DNA of 64,000 nucleotides from an uncultured Maribacter sp. (lineage in GTDB: Bacteria > Bacteroidota > Bacteroidia > Flavobacteriales > Flavobacteriaceae): positions 1-64,000 of the forward strand of contig CANLTE010000001.1 in assembly GCA_947493885.1 (NCBI GenBank), written 5' to 3'. Made by a program: the position numbers and the translations under genes. This document shows positions 25,428 to 35,902 of this stretch, piece after piece (the stretch's first letter is position 1; each line of letters opens with the position of its first letter). The notes beneath the pieces are model-generated. The model saw only the letters and a list, made by a program, of their open reading frames with translations. It ran no database searches and had not been told where the DNA came from.

Positions 25428-26700
25428 AAACTTTATCCATTGCATCAACGGTTTGATCCAAATCACTATAAGATAAAGCATCATTCAAGAAATAACTCTC
25501 AAAAGCACTTGGCGGTAAATATATGCCTTGATTTAGCATACCATGAAAATAAGTTTTAAAAGTTTCGTTATTTCCCTTAGCTGATGAAGCAAAATCTACC
25601 ACCGGTTCATCTGTAAAATGCACTGAAATCATACTTCCAAATCGGTTTATTTGATAAGGAATGTCTTTTTCTTTTAACACACTATCAAAACCTTTATGAA
25701 GATATTCTGTTTTATCAGCCAAACTTTTAAAAACATCTGGTCTGTTATTAAGTTCGGTTAACATAGCCAACCCTGCACTCATTGCTAAAGGGTTTCCACT
25801 TAAAGTTCCTGCCTGATATACAGGTCCTTCTGGAGCTAAATGACTCATAATTTCTTTTCGTGCAGCAAATGCCCCTACTGGTAAACCACCTCCAATAACT
25901 TTACCAAAGGTTACAATATCAGCATCTATATTTAGGGCTTCCTGCGCTCCTCCAGCTCCAAGACGAAAGCCCGTCATTACCTCATCAAAAATCAATAATA
26001 TTCCTTCCTTAGTGCACAAGTCTCTTAATCCTTTTATAAATTCTTGTGTTGGAATTATACACCCCATATTACCTGCCACAGGCTCAATTATTATAGCAGC
26101 AATTTCTCCAGAGTTAGCAGTCACCAAATCCTGAACACCCTTTAAATCATTGTAATTCGCCAAAAGTGTGTCTTTTGCGGTACCTTGAGTAACACCAGGA
26201 CTATTAGGACTACCAAAAGTAACCGCTCCACTACCCGCCTGAATTAAAAAAGAATCAGAATGTCCGTGATAGCATCCAGCAAATTTTATAATTTTATCTT
26301 TAGCTGTGTACCCTCGCGCAAGCCTTACTGCACTCATACAAGCCTCGGTTCCACTATTTACAAATCTTATTTTATCAATATTGGGAACCATTGAAACAGC
26401 TAGCTGCGCTAGTTCGGTTTCTATTTCAGTTGGCATTCCAAATGAGGTTCCTTTTTTAGCTTTTTCTATAATTGCATTAATCACAGGTTCATATGCATGC
26501 CCTAAAATTAATGGACCCCATGAAGCAATATAATCTATAAGGGTATTATCGTCCTCATCATACAAATACGCTCCTTTTGCTTCTTTTACAAAAATTGGAT
26601 CTCCTCCTACTGCTTTAAAGGCTCGGACAGGAGAATTTACTCCACCAGGAATATACTTTTGAGCTTCTTTGAATAATGCACTACTTCTTTTATAAATCAT
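25420..26700 (-). CDS. hemL: Glutamate-1-semialdehyde 2,1-aminomutase
   Basis: A 426-residue PLP enzyme that makes 5-aminolevulinate from glutamate-1-semialdehyde in the C5 route to heme. Motifs: [36 protein letters not shown] and the PLP lysine K267 in [12 protein letters not shown]. Length is standard. It is the last gene of a minus-strand run of four closely spaced genes (28771 to 25420), 8 nt behind the glucosaminidase gene. Confidence 0.96.
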   Translation of the reverse strand: MIYKRSSALFKEAQKYIPGGVNSPVRAFKAVGGDPIFVKEAKGAYLYDEDDNTLIDYIASWGPLILGHAYEPVINAIIEKAKKGTSFGMPTEIETELAQLAVSMVPNIDKIRFVNSGTEACMSAVRLARGYTAKDKIIKFAGCYHGHSDSFLIQAGSGAVTFGSPNSPGVTQGTAKDTLLANYNDLKGVQDLVTANSGEIAAIIIEPVAGNMGCIIPTQEFIKGLRDLCTKEGILLIFDEVMTGFRLGAGGAQEALNIDADIVTFGKVIGGGLPVGAFAARKEIMSHLAPEGPVYQAGTLSGNPLAMSAGLAMLTELNNRPDVFKSLADKTEYLHKGFDSVLKEKDIPYQINRFGSMISVHFTDEPVVDFASSAKGNNETFKTYFHGMLNQGIYLPPSAFESYFLNDALSYSDLDQTVDAMDKVFK

Positions 26701-26708
26701 TTTTACTA

Positions 26709-27533
26709 TTATTTAACCAATAATTTTTGCCCTATGGCTAAATTGGAATTTTTCATTTTATTTAACTGCATAATTTGGGCTACTGAGATATTGTATTTTC
26801 TGGAAATAGCATACAATGTTTCTCCCTTTTTTACTAAATGTATTTTGGAAGTATTATCTACTACAACTTCATCTCTGGTAACCATTGCTTCTTGATGCTT
26901 AGAATCATATTTAAATAATTTATGCTTCTCTATTAAATAAATTAATTTTTGAGGATAGCGTTTATCAGTTGCGTAGCCAGCCTTTCGTAAACCATAAGCC
27001 CATTTTTTATAGTCATTTGGATTATAATCAAACAAAAAAGCATATCTAGAACGTGTGGTTAAAAACTTGCTGTGATCTCTATACGAATATCTTGGATGAT
27101 TATATTTCCTGAAACACTCGCCCTTTTCATCATCATCATGAAAATCATAATCTCCATTCCAACCTTTATGGCATTTTATTCCAAAATGATTGTTGGTTTT
27201 CATTGCCAGTTCACCTTTACCATAACCACTTTCTAGTAAACCCTGGGCTAAAGTAATGCTGGCAGGTATACCATAAACCATCATTTCAAATTGTGCAACT
27301 TCAGCAAAAGTATCTATGTATTCTTGAATTGATGCTATTTTAAATCGGACAAATTTTCCATTATCAACTGGAAGAGACTTGTCTCCTGAAGTATCATATA
27401 TTCTGTCGCCTCCCTTTTCAGAAGCAATAACATTTTTAGTCTTAAGATTTTTGGAATACGTTGTTCGCTTTTTAGTCTTGCAACTTGATGATAACAAAAC
27501 CAAAACTATACTTATAACAGCAATTTTTTTCAT
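26709..27533 (-). CDS. Glucosaminidase-LysM lipoprotein (peptidoglycan hydrolase)
   Basis: A 274-residue lipoprotein, lipobox SSSC (C18). Residues ~70-215 are a glucosaminidase domain ([29 protein letters not shown], the second E being catalytic in the family; [37 protein letters not shown]). The C-terminus (231-274) is a LysM module ([20 protein letters not shown]). It would cleave peptidoglycan glycan strands from the inner face of the outer membrane. It overlaps the upstream deaminase-like gene by 4 nt (ATGA). Confidence 0.92.
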   Translation of the reverse strand: MKKIAVISIVLVLLSSSCKTKKRTTYSKNLKTKNVIASEKGGDRIYDTSGDKSLPVDNGKFVRFKIASIQEYIDTFAEVAQFEMMVYGIPASITLAQGLLESGYGKGELAMKTNNHFGIKCHKGWNGDYDFHDDDEKGECFRKYNHPRYSYRDHSKFLTTRSRYAFLFDYNPNDYKKWAYGLRKAGYATDKRYPQKLIYLIEKHKLFKYDSKHQEAMVTRDEVVVDNTSKIHLVKKGETLYAISRKYNISVAQIMQLNKMKNSNLAIGQKLLVK

Positions 27534-28429
27534 ACACTTATTAAAGGCAAGCCTTTTTTCTTTAATAACAAATTCATACCATGTATTCCCTGTAATCCCC
27601 CTGTATGAATCGCTAAAATTTTTGTTTCAGGTTTAAAATAATCTTTACGAGCCATGTCAATGAGACCAAAAATCATTTTTCCTGTATAAATTGGGTCTAA
27701 CGGAATTTTTGTTTCTTCTTTAAATTCATTGATAAACTCAATTAGCTCAGAAGAAACTTTTCCATATCCTCCAAAATGATAATCATTTTGCAAATCCCAA
27801 TTAGATTTCTTAGCAAATTTACGAATATCTTCTTTTAAAAAACTGCCCTTAAGTGCTGGAAAACCTAAAACGTATTGATTTTCTGAAGTTGAATTTATGA
27901 TTCCTGAAATAGTTCCACCAGTTCCTACTGCAGTAGTTATAAAATGATAATCACTATCTGTATTGGCCAATATTTCTTGACACCCTAATACGGCAGTATC
28001 ATTTGTTCCTCCTTCTGGTAACAGGTAAAACGGTTCGATTTCTTTCTTAAGACCTTCAATAATTGTTGTTTTATTTCTGTAGGACTCTCTTGAAACAAAC
28101 ATAAACTGCATTCCGTGTTCATGTGCCAATTTTAATGTAGGATTATCTTTCCACGTAAATCTAATTTCTTCACCTCTAACTACACCAACGGTATTAAACC
28201 CATGAAGTTTCCCTGCGTATGCCACGGCTGCAATATGATTAGAATAAGCTCCTCCGAAAGTGACTAATGTTTTTAAATTCTGCCTTTCCGCTTCAATTAG
28301 GTTATATTTTAGCTTGCGGTACTTGTTCCCTGAAATTAACGGATGCGTTAAATCTTCTCTTTTAATATGAAGCGTGATTTTCTTTTGTGATAATACAGGT
28401 AGTATTACTTGTTGATTTTTAATCTGCAC
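27530..28429 (-). CDS. PLP enzyme of the ACC deaminase/D-cysteine desulfhydrase family
   Basis: A 299-residue fold-type II PLP protein. The PLP lysine is K36 in SGNKYRKLKYNL; other motifs are FGGAYSNHIAAVAYAG, LPEGGTNDTAVLGCQE and TAVGTGGTISGII. It is about 35 residues shorter than typical ACC deaminase. Known activities in the family are 1-aminocyclopropane-1-carboxylate deamination and D-cysteine desulfuration; short flavobacterial members have not been assigned from sequence alone. It lies between the HExxH membrane protein and the glucosaminidase in one operon. Confidence 0.85.
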   Translation of the reverse strand: MQIKNQQVILPVLSQKKITLHIKREDLTHPLISGNKYRKLKYNLIEAERQNLKTLVTFGGAYSNHIAAVAYAGKLHGFNTVGVVRGEEIRFTWKDNPTLKLAHEHGMQFMFVSRESYRNKTTIIEGLKKEIEPFYLLPEGGTNDTAVLGCQEILANTDSDYHFITTAVGTGGTISGIINSTSENQYVLGFPALKGSFLKEDIRKFAKKSNWDLQNDYHFGGYGKVSSELIEFINEFKEETKIPLDPIYTGKMIFGLIDMARKDYFKPETKILAIHTGGLQGIHGMNLLLKKKGLPLISV

Positions 28430-28441
28430 TTTATGAAGCTT

Positions 28442-28771
28442 TCAGCTCCAAAGGTATTTAATAAAACTTAAAGCTTTTCGTTCTTTTAAATAATCTAAAT
28501 TATCCTCGTTATAATATGCCTCTTTTTCAAAACTAATATTCTGATATGCTTTATAGCTATCTAAATACAAAATACTGCGCAACAACCACTCTAATATATA
28601 AAGAACATAAAATGGTATAATTAGTAATTCTTGCTGTTGTCTTAAATGAATTTTTTCATGATTAATTAGTTTACTATCACTCTTTAGTGAATCATTTTTT
28701 AAAATTATAAATGGCCATAACGACAGACCAACATAATTTTTGTAGAACAAATGTTTAAAAACTAATATCAT
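28442..28771 (-). CDS. Mini membrane protein with HExxH motif
   Basis: A 109-residue protein. It has a zinc-protease-like HEKIH motif (38-42), a hydrophobic helix at about 50-68, and a second acidic motif EKEAYYNE (82-89) placed where a gluzincin third ligand would be. This resembles a stripped-down M56/M48-type core. No other domain is present. Start of the four-gene operon ending with hemL; a TATCTTTG promoter box lies about 27 nt upstream. Proteolytic activity is inference. Confidence 0.7.
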   Translation of the reverse strand: MILVFKHLFYKNYVGLSLWPFIILKNDSLKSDSKLINHEKIHLRQQQELLIIPFYVLYILEWLLRSILYLDSYKAYQNISFEKEAYYNEDNLDYLKERKALSFIKYLWS

Positions 28772-28797
28772 AGAGCAGTTTTAAAAACGCTTATTAG

Positions 28798-28805
28798 CAA
28801 AGATA
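28798..28805 (-). promoter_or_regulatory. -7 promoter box of the HExxH-hemL operon
   Basis: Minus-strand TATCTTTG, 27 nt before the ATG at 28771. Confidence 0.5.
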
Positions 28806-28806
28806 A

Positions 28807-28929
28807 TTGTTAAAGGCTTTATATAAATTCGAAATTCGATTTGTTGCCAACAATACAGACAAAGTACTTACAATCAGCACAAATGCCCTAAAATCAAACG
28901 CTAAAGAGGTTATTAGAAGGCTTTATTAA
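28807..28929 (+). CDS. Possible 40-residue ORF (uncertain)
   Basis: A TTG-initiated frame of 40 codons with composition like a real protein (for example KFEIRFVANNTDKVLTIS, then NALKSNAKEVIRRLY). It has no ATG, no recognised family, and its 5' end abuts the promoter of the divergent operon. It could be a chance ORF. Confidence 0.2.
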   Translation: MLKALYKFEIRFVANNTDKVLTISTNALKSNAKEVIRRLY

Positions 28930-28973
28930 CAAAAATCATTTAATTTTACATTCTAGAATATGCGTGAAAATAG

Positions 28974-30748
<1,775 letters not shown>

Positions 30749-30805
30749 TAATTTTACTACCAGTTCAAAAAACATTGTGCACTCCTATATTTTAATTGGT
30801 TTTGT

Positions 30806-30813
30806 CAAATATA
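30806..30813 (-). promoter_or_regulatory. -7 promoter box of the TPR-HTH regulator
   Basis: Minus-strand TATATTTG, about 30 nt before ATG 30775 and 57 nt before the preferred ATG 30748. Confidence 0.45.
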
Positions 30814-30829
30814 CTTTTTGACTGGAATA

Positions 30830-33800
30830 TTAGGGAATATTTACCTTAAATAGTTCATGTTTTTCATTATTATTAACAACAAACAAGAACTTTTTGTCTT
30901 TTGAATCTATTAAAATAACGTTTCTAATGTCTCCATCAACAAAAAAACCAGATTTTACATGAGAGACATAATTAAAATTTCCTTCCTTATTTCCTTTCAA
31001 AAAATTACCAATACCTGCATCTGATCTGGTTGTTTCAACTTCAGACATATGATTATTCCCAGCTAGAATTAAATCTTGGATATTATCACCATCAAAATCC
31101 TCATAAACTATACTATTTATGGGCGACTTTTGTACGTTCATATCAAATGGTTTAAATTCAAAACCTTCATTTTTATTATTAATGAAAATTCCGGATTTAA
31201 ACTCGGTAGCCTCATAATGTAAGGCCGAAGCAATGCCCGGACCAACAATTTCACTTACACCTTTGCTTGCAAAATCTAAATAAGAAGGTATTTTTCCACT
31301 CAAATGTGGAAGTTGTTGTGTCATACATGTTTTTCCTCGCACAGGAACCTGTTTGCCTTCGTACTTTGTAACTAAAACTATATCCTGAGTTCCATTGAAG
31401 TCAAAATCTTTTGTGTACACGTGAAAAGGTTCTTCTTTTGAAGCTTGAAACTTGTAATTTAGACCTAAATTCCCTGCTATAATATCTTTGTCTCCATCAT
31501 TGTCCACGTCTTCAACAATTACCTTATTCCACCATCCAACGGATTCTGACAAAACTTCATAATTGCTACTTCCTCTAACTAAAGTATTATTTTCGTTAAT
31601 GAATACCTCTACTCCCATCCATTCTCCTACAACAACCAAGTCTTGCTTTTTATCATTATTTACATCTACCCAAACAGCATCCGTTACCATACCAATTTTT
31701 TCAAGTTCTGGAGCTAATGAGGCCGTTGCAATAGAAAAAACACCATCATTATTTACAAGCAAATAACTAGTAGGTGCATGAGGGTATTTCCCTGGAATTA
31801 CCCGTCCCCCAACAAACAAATCTTGATCTCCATCACCATCATAGTCCGATGATATTACAACCGAGCTTGCTGTTGCCATTTCTGGTAGCTTATTTTTAGC
31901 TGCTGTGAAATCTCCTTTACCATTATTTAGATATAACCTATCTACAAGTAATCTTGGTGTTCTAATATTTTCATAACTGCCACTCGCAACATACAAATCT
32001 TGATCTCCATCATTATCAGCATCAAAGAAAGTGCTTCCAACATCCTCATATTGCTTATCCTTTTCAAATACTGGAAGGTTTTTTATATTGAATTTTCCTG
32101 ATTTCTTATTTAGTAATAATTGCCCTGGTTGTGTTTTTCCTCCTCCTATAAAAACATCTTCAATTCCATCTCCGTTCACATCTGCCTTAGCTATTGTAGG
32201 ACCCGTTTGAGAAAGTTTATGAGGTAATAAAATTTGCAAATTATAATCATTGTAATAAGGATCCACATGCTTTAATTCTAAAGGAATTTTAGTAAACAGC
32301 TTTTCACTTTCGGGGTTTGTTATTTTCTCATCTTTAGCATAAATATAATTTACGAGAAGGCTTTGGTTTACATTTACATCTTTCAACACTTGTACTTTAC
32401 CATCTGGCCATATTATTTCTAAGGTATCAACATTCATTTTTTTATCTAATCCAAAATGCAACACATTAGACACCGAAGATAAAAACCCTCTAGTTGGAAT
32501 TAACTGTTTTGTTTGTTTCGTACTATCTTTAAAATAAAGATTAACCGTAGTGCCAATTCCAAATACATTTTTATCTGGACCTATAAATTCTACTTTTAAA
32601 AAGTAAAGTCTTTTGTTTTCGAGGGTGTTATTTTTTAAAACTGTTGCTTTTTCATTTATATTATTTACAACAATATCCAAATCTCCGTCATTATCTAAAT
32701 CCGCATATACTGCTCCATTAGAAAATGTTGGCTTACTATCTACCCATTGATTTGTTACATTTTTAAAACTACCATCCTGTTTATTTTGAAAAAAGTAGTT
32801 GTTTAACTTTTGCTGCGGTAGCATTTGCGCAAACTTTAAAAAATCTTCTTTGGTTGGTTTTCTATTATTAGTGCGAAGGGTTTGTAATATTTCGTTATTC
32901 TTATCTCTATCTATTACATCTCTATATACTCCATTTGTAACATACACATCATTAAAACCGTCCAAATCAAAATCAGCAGATAATATAGCCCAACTCCAAT
33001 CTGTATTTGCTATTCCAGCCATTTTGGAAACCTCACTAAAAGTTCCGTTTCCATTATTCATCTGTAACATGTTATGCATGTATTGATAATGGTACCCTTT
33101 ATCTACCATTTCTTCGAAACTGGAAATTGAGGTCATTGCCATAGTAGTTTTAGATCTAATGTAATCCTCCGGATTCATATCCAACGTCATTAAATCTAAA
33201 AAGCCATCATTGTTAACATCAGCGATATCGCTTCCCATACTATTAAACGACATGTGTTTAAAAAGTTTATCTCTAGATTCGGTAAATGTTCCATCTGCAT
33301 TATTGATATATGCCAAATCTGGTGTATTAAAATCATTACAAACGTATATATCTAACCAACCATCATTATTCAAATCTCCAACCTGTGGGTTTAAGCCAAA
33401 GCCGATATCAAATTGTAGTCCCGCTTTTTTTGAAATATCAGTAAAATGACCCGTTCCATCATTTTCATACAATTTATCACTTCCTTTTAGCTCAAGTGTT
33501 TTTGGGTCTTTTTGAATTTTTTCTAAATCCAGCACTTCTGTCCTGCTAGTTATGTCAGGAGTATTGGATATATAAACATCTATATCATTATCGTTATCAA
33601 AATCAAAAAAAGAAGCCTGAATAGTCCTGTTTTCATCAGCTAGGCCCAATTCCTCGGCTCGTTCAGTAAATGTTTCGTTTCCATTATTTATGTATAGCAA
33701 ATTTTTAAACTTACCATTATCGTCCTTCCATCCACCTCTTGAAACATAGATATCCAAATAGCCATCACTATTAACATCCACCATGGTAACTCCAGTATTA

Positions 33801-34195
33801 AATCCTTCGTGGTGAGATATTCCAGCACTTTCTGTTATATCTTTAAAGTGCATATCTCCCATATTTAAATAAAGCTTGTCTTTAGATGAATTTGATGTAA
33901 AATAAAGATCTAAATAACCATCATCATTAACATCACCAACAGCGACACCTCCACCAATGTACGTATACATATATTGATAGTAATTTGATTCTAAAGTTTC
34001 CTCTAGTTTATTTACAAAATCAATACCTGTTTCTTCAGATGAAATTGAGGTAAATAACTTAACCTCTTTTTTGCTATCAGTATTTTTTGAAGTGTTTTGA
34101 TCTTCTTTACATGAATAAATACCAGAAAGTAATGACAAACATATTAAGCGTATGAATACTTTCTTCGTTTGAAAAAATAATTTAATAATAGTCAT
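30830..34195 (-). CDS. VCBS/FG-GAP repeat lipoprotein with ASPIC/UnbV domain (CRTAC1 type)
   Basis: A 1121-residue lipoprotein, lipobox IYSC (C29), start set to ATG 34195 because it gives the signal sequence. It holds more than ten FG-GAP/VCBS repeats with calcium loops of the form DVNDDGYLDLYF, DFDNDNDIDVYI, DLNNDGWLDIYV, DYDGDGDQDLFV. Midway (about 575-625) is an ASPIC/UnbV segment (LEIIWPDGKVQVLKDVNVNQ). Proteins of this layout accompany SusCD pairs in flavobacteria. It follows susD after a terminator-like hairpin, so its expression may be lower. Likely surface-exposed binding protein; ligand unknown. Confidence 0.88.
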   Translation of the reverse strand: MTIIKLFFQTKKVFIRLICLSLLSGIYSCKEDQNTSKNTDSKKEVKLFTSISSEETGIDFVNKLEETLESNYYQYMYTYIGGGVAVGDVNDDGYLDLYFTSNSSKDKLYLNMGDMHFKDITESAGISHHEGFNTGVTMVDVNSDGYLDIYVSRGGWKDDNGKFKNLLYINNGNETFTERAEELGLADENRTIQASFFDFDNDNDIDVYISNTPDITSRTEVLDLEKIQKDPKTLELKGSDKLYENDGTGHFTDISKKAGLQFDIGFGLNPQVGDLNNDGWLDIYVCNDFNTPDLAYINNADGTFTESRDKLFKHMSFNSMGSDIADVNNDGFLDLMTLDMNPEDYIRSKTTMAMTSISSFEEMVDKGYHYQYMHNMLQMNNGNGTFSEVSKMAGIANTDWSWAILSADFDLDGFNDVYVTNGVYRDVIDRDKNNEILQTLRTNNRKPTKEDFLKFAQMLPQQKLNNYFFQNKQDGSFKNVTNQWVDSKPTFSNGAVYADLDNDGDLDIVVNNINEKATVLKNNTLENKRLYFLKVEFIGPDKNVFGIGTTVNLYFKDSTKQTKQLIPTRGFLSSVSNVLHFGLDKKMNVDTLEIIWPDGKVQVLKDVNVNQSLLVNYIYAKDEKITNPESEKLFTKIPLELKHVDPYYNDYNLQILLPHKLSQTGPTIAKADVNGDGIEDVFIGGGKTQPGQLLLNKKSGKFNIKNLPVFEKDKQYEDVGSTFFDADNDGDQDLYVASGSYENIRTPRLLVDRLYLNNGKGDFTAAKNKLPEMATASSVVISSDYDGDGDQDLFVGGRVIPGKYPHAPTSYLLVNNDGVFSIATASLAPELEKIGMVTDAVWVDVNNDKKQDLVVVGEWMGVEVFINENNTLVRGSSNYEVLSESVGWWNKVIVEDVDNDGDKDIIAGNLGLNYKFQASKEEPFHVYTKDFDFNGTQDIVLVTKYEGKQVPVRGKTCMTQQLPHLSGKIPSYLDFASKGVSEIVGPGIASALHYEATEFKSGIFINNKNEGFEFKPFDMNVQKSPINSIVYEDFDGDNIQDLILAGNNHMSEVETTRSDAGIGNFLKGNKEGNFNYVSHVKSGFFVDGDIRNVILIDSKDKKFLFVVNNNEKHELFKVNIP

Positions 34196-34310
34196 TGATT
34201 TTAAAATACGAAATCGTTTTAGGAAAGACAGTAATTTACAACAGTTTCCAAACTGCTGCAAAATTTATCATTCATATTGACATTTATAAAACTAATCTTA
34301 AACAGTTGTT

Positions 34311-34354
34311 ACTAAAATAAAAACGGTAAGGTATAATCTAAACCTTACCGTTTT
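34311..34354 (-). terminator. Hairpin between susD and the VCBS gene
   Basis: On the minus strand AAAACGGTAAGGT / ACCTTACCGTTTT with a 9-nt loop, then TTTTATTTT. It may be a partial terminator setting the ratio between SusCD and the downstream lipoprotein. Confidence 0.8.
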
Positions 34355-34377
34355 CTCAAACTAACTTAACAATTATT

Positions 34378-35892
34378 TTAATTAGCCAGGTTAGGGTTAG
34401 CTTCTATTGCTGCAGCTGGAATTGGAGAAAAGTAATTATCTGTTCCTAAACTTCCAATTATTGCATTACTCTCATTAATTATACCAGGTTCATCTCTTCT
34501 AGTCAAAGCTTCTTCAACGCGTTCCATTCTTACCAAATCAAACCAACGCAAATATTCGCCAGCAAACTCCCATTTTCTTTCCTCAAATGCCAACTCCGCA
34601 ATATCTCCTGTAGTAATATCCACTCCAGCATCAGGGGTATCGTATGGCAAACCAGAAGCTCTACGCCTAATCTTGTTAAGTGCCTCCCATGACTCTGGTG
34701 TAACATTTCCAGATCTACCTGATGCTTCGGCATAAATTAAGAGAACTTCCGCATAGCGCATATAAAAATCGCTTCGTCCAGTCATAAAAGCCCCAGATGG
34801 CAAGTCACCCTCAGGGCCAGCAACTTTTTTGAAAACAGGGTTCTTTTGATCTACAAAATTTTCCCAATCTAAATCCGTTCTATAGGTCGCTTCTTTTCTT
34901 GCTCCTTCAGGAAAATCCTCAAAAAATCGAACTTCGGCAAAAGTTTCTTGCCATCCATCAAAATCTCCGGGTAAACCTAGTATTGAATTCTTCAAATTAG
35001 CTGTGGCAAAACCACAATCTCCACAATATGACATTGTAAATACTGATTCATTGTTAAATCTATTTTCTAATTTCCATAAATCCTCTAAGTCATCCATTAA
35101 ACCAAAACTATACGCTCCTGAATTATCAATAACCTCTTTTGCCTTATTCGCAGCATCAGTATACTTACTGGTATCTTTTAGAGGGAATCCTGCCCAATGC
35201 ATATACAATCTAGATAATAATGACTGCGCTGAACCTTTATTTGGTCTTACCGCACCTGGCATTACTCCTGGGTAAACATCTGGTAACCTTGATTCAGCTT
35301 CTAAAAAATCTGCCTCAATCTGAGCAAAAACTTCTGAAACCTCAGACAATCCTATATTCGGATCTGGCAATCTTGTAAGTGGAAGTGGAATTTTTCCATG
35401 TACTCTTGCCGCATGAAAAAAAGCTAGTCCTCTTAAAAAATAAACTTCACCTATAAGTCTATTTACCTTTTCAGGGTCAACACCTAAATCTACTAACCCT
35501 TCAGACCTTTCAAGAATAGAATTGGCAGTATTTACAATATTAAAAACAGCGTCCCAATTATTTAATAGTCTCCCATTTGCACTGGCAACATTTCTTTGAT
35601 CAAATTCTCTAAAATCTGCTTTATTACTCTCTCTATGTGTAGTAATGTCATCCCCTGCCCAAGAAGGTGCATGAAAAGTTGTCCATTTAGCCGCATTTGT
35701 TAATTGACCGTAAACACCGATAATTGCATTATCTAAATCCCCTACACTTCCATAAGTACCTGGTGGTAAATCAAACTCAACTGGATCAGGATCTAGATTT
35801 ACACAACTATTAAATATCAAAATAGAAAAGACCGCTGAGACAAGTACAATGGTATTTCTCTTTTCTTTAAAAATTTTCATATGTTTTTTCAT
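34378..35892 (-). CDS. SusD/RagB-family nutrient-binding lipoprotein
   Basis: A 504-residue surface lipoprotein, lipobox FNSC (C30 from ATG 35892). It has the typical SusD layout: N-terminal helical region with LNNWDAVFNIVNTANSILE, TPR-like helices with GEVYFLRGLAFFHAARVHGKIPL, and a C-terminal part with DFYMRYAEVLLIYAEASGR and FEERKWEFAGEYLRWFDLVRMERVEEAL. It pairs with the SusC receptor just upstream. A second ATG at 35880 is nearly as good. No glycosidase is nearby, so the substrate class is open. Confidence 0.95.
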   Translation of the reverse strand: MKKHMKIFKEKRNTIVLVSAVFSILIFNSCVNLDPDPVEFDLPPGTYGSVGDLDNAIIGVYGQLTNAAKWTTFHAPSWAGDDITTHRESNKADFREFDQRNVASANGRLLNNWDAVFNIVNTANSILERSEGLVDLGVDPEKVNRLIGEVYFLRGLAFFHAARVHGKIPLPLTRLPDPNIGLSEVSEVFAQIEADFLEAESRLPDVYPGVMPGAVRPNKGSAQSLLSRLYMHWAGFPLKDTSKYTDAANKAKEVIDNSGAYSFGLMDDLEDLWKLENRFNNESVFTMSYCGDCGFATANLKNSILGLPGDFDGWQETFAEVRFFEDFPEGARKEATYRTDLDWENFVDQKNPVFKKVAGPEGDLPSGAFMTGRSDFYMRYAEVLLIYAEASGRSGNVTPESWEALNKIRRRASGLPYDTPDAGVDITTGDIAELAFEERKWEFAGEYLRWFDLVRMERVEEALTRRDEPGIINESNAIIGSLGTDNYFSPIPAAAIEANPNLAN

Positions 35893-35902
35893 TTTCTTTT
35901 TT

